Source: Sphingobium boeckii (GTDB lineage Bacteria; Pseudomonadota; Alphaproteobacteria; Sphingomonadales; Sphingomonadaceae). Taken from it: a stretch of 64,000 nt of DNA. The position numbers and the translations under genes were made by a program. Below are positions 61,411 through 64,000 of this stretch, one piece after another. The notes beneath the pieces are model-generated. The model did not search any database. It was given only the letters and a program-made list of their open reading frames with translations, and was not told where the DNA came from. The stretch is from positions 186,001-250,000 of the forward strand of contig NZ_JACIJC010000003.1 in assembly GCF_014199215.1 (NCBI RefSeq). Direction: 5' to 3'. Position 1 is the stretch's first letter, and every line of letters starts with the position of its first letter.

Positions 61411-62241
61411 TCATTCCCCCTGGGGCTGTGCGCGCGCGATGCGATCAAGAAATGGTTCGGCAACGCCATCGAGAATGGCGAAGCCCGCTTCGTCGGACAG
61501 CAGGGTTTTGAGCAGCCCCACATCCTTGGCGAGCAGCTTTGCGCCATGCCCGAACAACGCGATATCCGGCAGGCGCGCGCGGACTTCAAAGCCGAAGCTG
61601 CGTCCGCTGCTGGCCTTGACGAGATCGATCAGCGCGGCCTTTTCGAGGCCGAGCGATGCGCCCGCGCTCAGCGCTGCATCCGCCAGGGCCATATTGGCGG
61701 CCATCAGCGCATTGTTGACCAGCTTCGCCAATTGCCCCGCACCGACGCCGCCCAGATGCGCGATCAGGCGGGCAAAGGTTTCGAACACGGGCCGGGCGGC
61801 GGCGACCGCCTGGGTTTCGCCGCCCACCATCACGGTCAATGTCCCGTCTGCAGCGCCCTGCCCGCCGCCGCTCACCGGCGCATCGATCAGATCGACGCCC
61901 CCGGCCTGAGCCTGAGCGGCCAGCGCGATGCAGGTGTCGGGATGGACGGTCGAATGGATCGCGATGCGGCTGCCCGGCCGCATCGTCGCGAGCAGCGCGG
62001 TCACCACCTCACGCGTGCCCGCATCGTCGACCACGCAAATGCCGACATGATCGGCCCGGCTGCCCATGGCGGCGAGATCGGAGACCGTCTCTGCAGCCGT
62101 ATCCGCATAGGCTTCCAGCGCCTCGGGCCGCCGCGCCCAGAGCAGGAGCGGGAAGCCGGCATCGACGATCCGCCGCGCCATCGCCCCGCCCTGGCTGCCC
62201 AGACCGACAAAACCGACAACCGTCTCGTGATCCTGTGTCAT
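61411..62241 (-). CDS. NAD(P)-dependent oxidoreductase, 3-hydroxyisobutyrate dehydrogenase family
   Basis: A 276-residue beta-hydroxyacid dehydrogenase: VGFVGLGSQGGAMARRIVDA is the Rossmann site, DAPVSGGGQGAADGTL is the substrate loop, and the catalytic Lys is in GAGQLAKLVNNALMAANMAL. Length is normal. The reading frame extends far upstream but that part is a shadow of the SDR gene; the true ATG at 62241 overlaps the upstream SDR stop. It would oxidise a beta-hydroxy acid or tartronate-type acid. Confidence 0.9.
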   Translation of the reverse strand: MTQDHETVVGFVGLGSQGGAMARRIVDAGFPLLLWARRPEALEAYADTAAETVSDLAAMGSRADHVGICVVDDAGTREVVTALLATMRPGSRIAIHSTVHPDTCIALAAQAQAGGVDLIDAPVSGGGQGAADGTLTVMVGGETQAVAAARPVFETFARLIAHLGGVGAGQLAKLVNNALMAANMALADAALSAGASLGLEKAALIDLVKASSGRSFGFEVRARLPDIALFGHGAKLLAKDVGLLKTLLSDEAGFAILDGVAEPFLDRIARAQPQGE

Positions 62242-62999
62242 CCTGCGGTGATCCCACGGTCCATCGTGACGCAAGCGCCATGGAAGCCCCTGCCAGCGTC
62301 GGACGCGAGATAGGCGATCATTTCCGCGACGTCCTCGACCTCGACCAGCCCGCGCATCCCCGTGAAGCGTTTGATCAATTCGTAATCGACGCCTTCGGGC
62401 ATTCGCAGATCGGCCGCGATATTGGTCATCATGCCCCCCGGCGCGACGGCGTTGATGCGGATCGGCTGCTTCATATATTCCATCGCCATCGCCTTGGTCA
62501 TGGCGTTCAGGCCCGCCTTGGTGGCGCAATAGGCCGCGGCATAGGCTTCGCCGATGAAGGCCGCAGACGATGTGACGTTGACGATCGCGCCCTCGCGCGC
62601 GAGCAGATGCGGGATCGCCGCCTTGCTGAGATGAAAGGGCGCGCTGAGATTGACCGCGAGCGTCTTGTCCCAATCCGTGACCGGCATGTCGGCAGAATTG
62701 GCGAAGATGATCAGGCCGGCCACGTTGCACAGCGCGTCGAGATGCCCGAAGGCTTCAACGGCCGCCGCGATCGCACCCGCACATTTTTCGGGTTGAGACA
62801 GATCGGCTGCATAGACGATCGCCTCGCGCCCCAAAGCGCGCACCTGCACTGCCGTCTCTTCGAGACCCTCGGCATTCACATCGACCAGGCACAATGCTGC
62901 GCCCACACGCGCCAGCGCCAGCGCGGTGCCGCGCCCAAGCCCCGAGGCCGCGCCCGTGACCACCGCCGCCTTGCCCGTCATATCCGCAACCATCGTCAT
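62238..62999 (-). CDS. Short-chain dehydrogenase/reductase (SDR)
   Basis: A 253-residue classical SDR: VVTGAASGLGRGTALALA, DVNAEG suggesting NAD, LCNVAGLIIF, VTSSAAFIGEAYAAAYCATK with catalytic Ser/Tyr/Lys. The start ATG at 62999 follows GAGGGG; the TTG at 63014 overlaps this site and is rejected. It overlaps the HIBADH-type gene by four bases and lies 11 bases from the CMD-domain gene. Confidence 0.9.
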   Translation of the reverse strand: MTMVADMTGKAAVVTGAASGLGRGTALALARVGAALCLVDVNAEGLEETAVQVRALGREAIVYAADLSQPEKCAGAIAAAVEAFGHLDALCNVAGLIIFANSADMPVTDWDKTLAVNLSAPFHLSKAAIPHLLAREGAIVNVTSSAAFIGEAYAAAYCATKAGLNAMTKAMAMEYMKQPIRINAVAPGGMMTNIAADLRMPEGVDYELIKRFTGMRGLVEVEDVAEMIAYLASDAGRGFHGACVTMDRGITAG

Positions 63000-63010
63000 C
63001 TGGTGTCCCC

Positions 63011-63793
63011 TCAAGCCTCGAACGGCAGATTTTTCTCAACCCGCGCCGCCTGTTCCAGCACGGCACCCTGCATCACGGACCCGCGCGGCCATCCGGCATG
63101 GACGGCATATTGCAGGACGAATTCCTCCATCTCCGCGCGACTGGCGTTGCCGCTGGCCATGGCCGACCAGACATGACTGCGGATCGGCGTGCTCGCGCCC
63201 GAAAAGCCGACGCCGACCAAAGTCAGCCAGCGGCGCGAGCGCTCGTCCAGCCCGGCGCGGTTCCACATTTCGCCGAAGACGAAATTCAGGATCCCCCCTT
63301 CGAAATAGGCGGTCTTCGGCGGCGGTCCGCCAAACAGCATATGTTCCTTGAACGAAGCTGCGCCCACCTCATGACGCGCGGTGGCATCCCAGGGCTCGGC
63401 ACGGATCGGCGCGAAAACCGCTGCGGCCAGGCCCATGGCATCGGCCACGCGGGTCACCGCGGCATCCAATATCCCGCCGCTGCTCCAGCCCGAATAGACC
63501 GCCACATGCAGCGCCGCCTCGCGCAGCTCGGCCAGTGAAATCAAGTCTCCGGCGAGCGCGCCGCGCACATAGGTTTCGGTTGCGGCGGCATCCCCCGCTG
63601 TGGCGGCGCTGCTCATCGCGATGAGGAAGCGCGCACGCAGGTCCAGCGCGGGACGCGACCAGATTTCCGCATAGATATAATCGCGCCACGAAGCCTCGAC
63701 CGGGGTCGCAGGTTCGGTTGTCGCACCGCCGAGTTCGGCCTGCAATCTGGCACCCCGCGCGGTGCGCTCCGCCGGATCGAGCAACGCGCTCAT
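63011..63793 (-). CDS. Double carboxymuconolactone decarboxylase (CMD) domain protein
   Basis: A 260-residue protein with two CMD-like halves: the first with RFLIAMSSAATAGDAAATE and AALHVAVYSGWSSGGILDAA, the second with RRWLTLVGVGFSGASTPIRS and EEFVLQYAVHAGWPRGSVMQ. The two-domain form suggests decarboxylation or lactone chemistry, not peroxidase action (no CxxC). ATG at 63793 overlaps the upstream ALDH stop (ATGA). The longer frame to 63916 is a shadow of the ALDH. Product of the operon is unknown. Confidence 0.85.
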   Translation of the reverse strand: MSALLDPAERTARGARLQAELGGATTEPATPVEASWRDYIYAEIWSRPALDLRARFLIAMSSAATAGDAAATETYVRGALAGDLISLAELREAALHVAVYSGWSSGGILDAAVTRVADAMGLAAAVFAPIRAEPWDATARHEVGAASFKEHMLFGGPPPKTAYFEGGILNFVFGEMWNRAGLDERSRRWLTLVGVGFSGASTPIRSHVWSAMASGNASRAEMEEFVLQYAVHAGWPRGSVMQGAVLEQAARVEKNLPFEA

Positions 63794-64000
63794 TGCGCAC
63801 CCGCCGGCTTGGAGAGATTCACATAGACGTTCTTCGCCCGCAGAAATTCCCTGAGGCCATCTTCGCCGCCAAGCCGGCCATAGCCGCTCTGCTTGACGCC
63901 GCCGAACGGCACGCACGGGGTCATCCCCTCGCCCGCGCCATTGACCGTGACCACGCCTGAATCGAGTTGGCTCGCAACGCTGTGGGCGCGGCGCACATTC
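63790..64000 (-). CDS. Aldehyde dehydrogenase, C-terminal end (cut by window edge)
   Basis: About 69 residues of an ALDH-superfamily C-terminus are visible (HSVASQLDSGVVTVNGAGEG, VPFGGVKQSGYGRLGGEDGL, REFLRAKNVYVNL). The gene enters from the right edge. It is the upstream member of the coupled oxidoreductase operon. The PFGG..KxSGxGR motif is the canonical ALDH tail. Confidence 0.9.
   Translation of the reverse strand, partial: NVRRAHSVASQLDSGVVTVNGAGEGMTPCVPFGGVKQSGYGRLGGEDGLREFLRAKNVYVNLSKPAGAQ

Noticed and set aside
1-64000. tRNA, rRNA, CRISPR arrays, insertion sequences, prophage
   Set aside because: Nothing recognisable on reading; no direct-repeat arrays or transposase frames found. 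A tRNA scan was not possible.

Overview
The window reads as the chromosome of a GC-rich alphaproteobacterium of the order Sphingomonadales (Novosphingobium / Sphingobium / Sphingomonas type). Evidence: an N. aromaticivorans-type D-mannonate dehydratase with every catalytic residue kept, a large TonB-dependent receptor leading a glycoside hydrolase/esterase operon, many short-chain dehydrogenases, cytochrome P450 and ring-catabolism-type genes, FadR-type GntR regulators, and dispersed intergenic hairpin repeats. No rRNA, tRNA, transposase, phage or CRISPR sequence was recognised. The window looks like accessory catabolic chromosome. Both ends cut genes.

Left block (1-13.7 kb). A split PEP-synthase-like phosphohistidine (mobile) domain protein and a cut small partner (minus), a surE nucleotidase (plus), then a long minus-strand catabolic run: P450 - AMP-forming acyl-CoA ligase - unknown 515-aa protein - biotin carboxyl carrier - biotin carboxylase - carboxyltransferase-like protein with altered metal ligands - second acyl-CoA ligase - SCP-2-type thiolase. 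A LysR gene diverges from the P450. A FadR-type operator motif occurs both in front of the mobile-domain gene and in front of the carboxylase operon. My working hypothesis is an undescribed biotin-dependent carboxylation pathway (carboxylate, form the CoA ester, cleave by thiolase) for a ketone-like or other non-pyruvate substrate.

Middle block (13.8-31.5 kb). A translationally coupled plus-strand operon (kinase-like phosphotransferase, aldehyde dehydrogenase, NTF2-fold protein, two SDRs, MDR oxidoreductase, limonene-epoxide-hydrolase-like enzyme), a LysR-controlled VOC protein/old yellow enzyme pair, a Tat-exported DUF1838 protein, an SDR, a dihydrodipicolinate-reductase-like protein, a TetR regulator diverging from a PQQ-dependent quinohemoprotein dehydrogenase, and a GntR/NTF2/CMD-domain group.

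Molybdenum hydroxylase block (31.9-38.7 kb). coxG-like, FAD, 2Fe-2S and molybdopterin subunits, the last fused to an extra C-terminal beta-rich domain, then a small secreted protein with a clear terminator and a membrane LytTR regulator.

Right block (38.8-64 kb). A second GntR/NTF2 module; a TonB receptor-led operon (GH3, tannase-family esterase, alpha/beta esterase, GH35) with a divergent ROK regulator; a TetR gene followed by a tannase-family lipoprotein facing a third tannase-family esterase; an ankyrin protein; a second GH3; D-mannonate dehydratase with a UxuR-like GntR gene and operator; and an oxidoreductase operon (ALDH-CMD-SDR-HIBADH-SDR) that leaves the window. Together these suggest uptake and stripping of plant-derived glycosides or phenolic esters, with uronate-type sugar acids and aromatic or terpenoid aglycones fed into separate oxidation modules.
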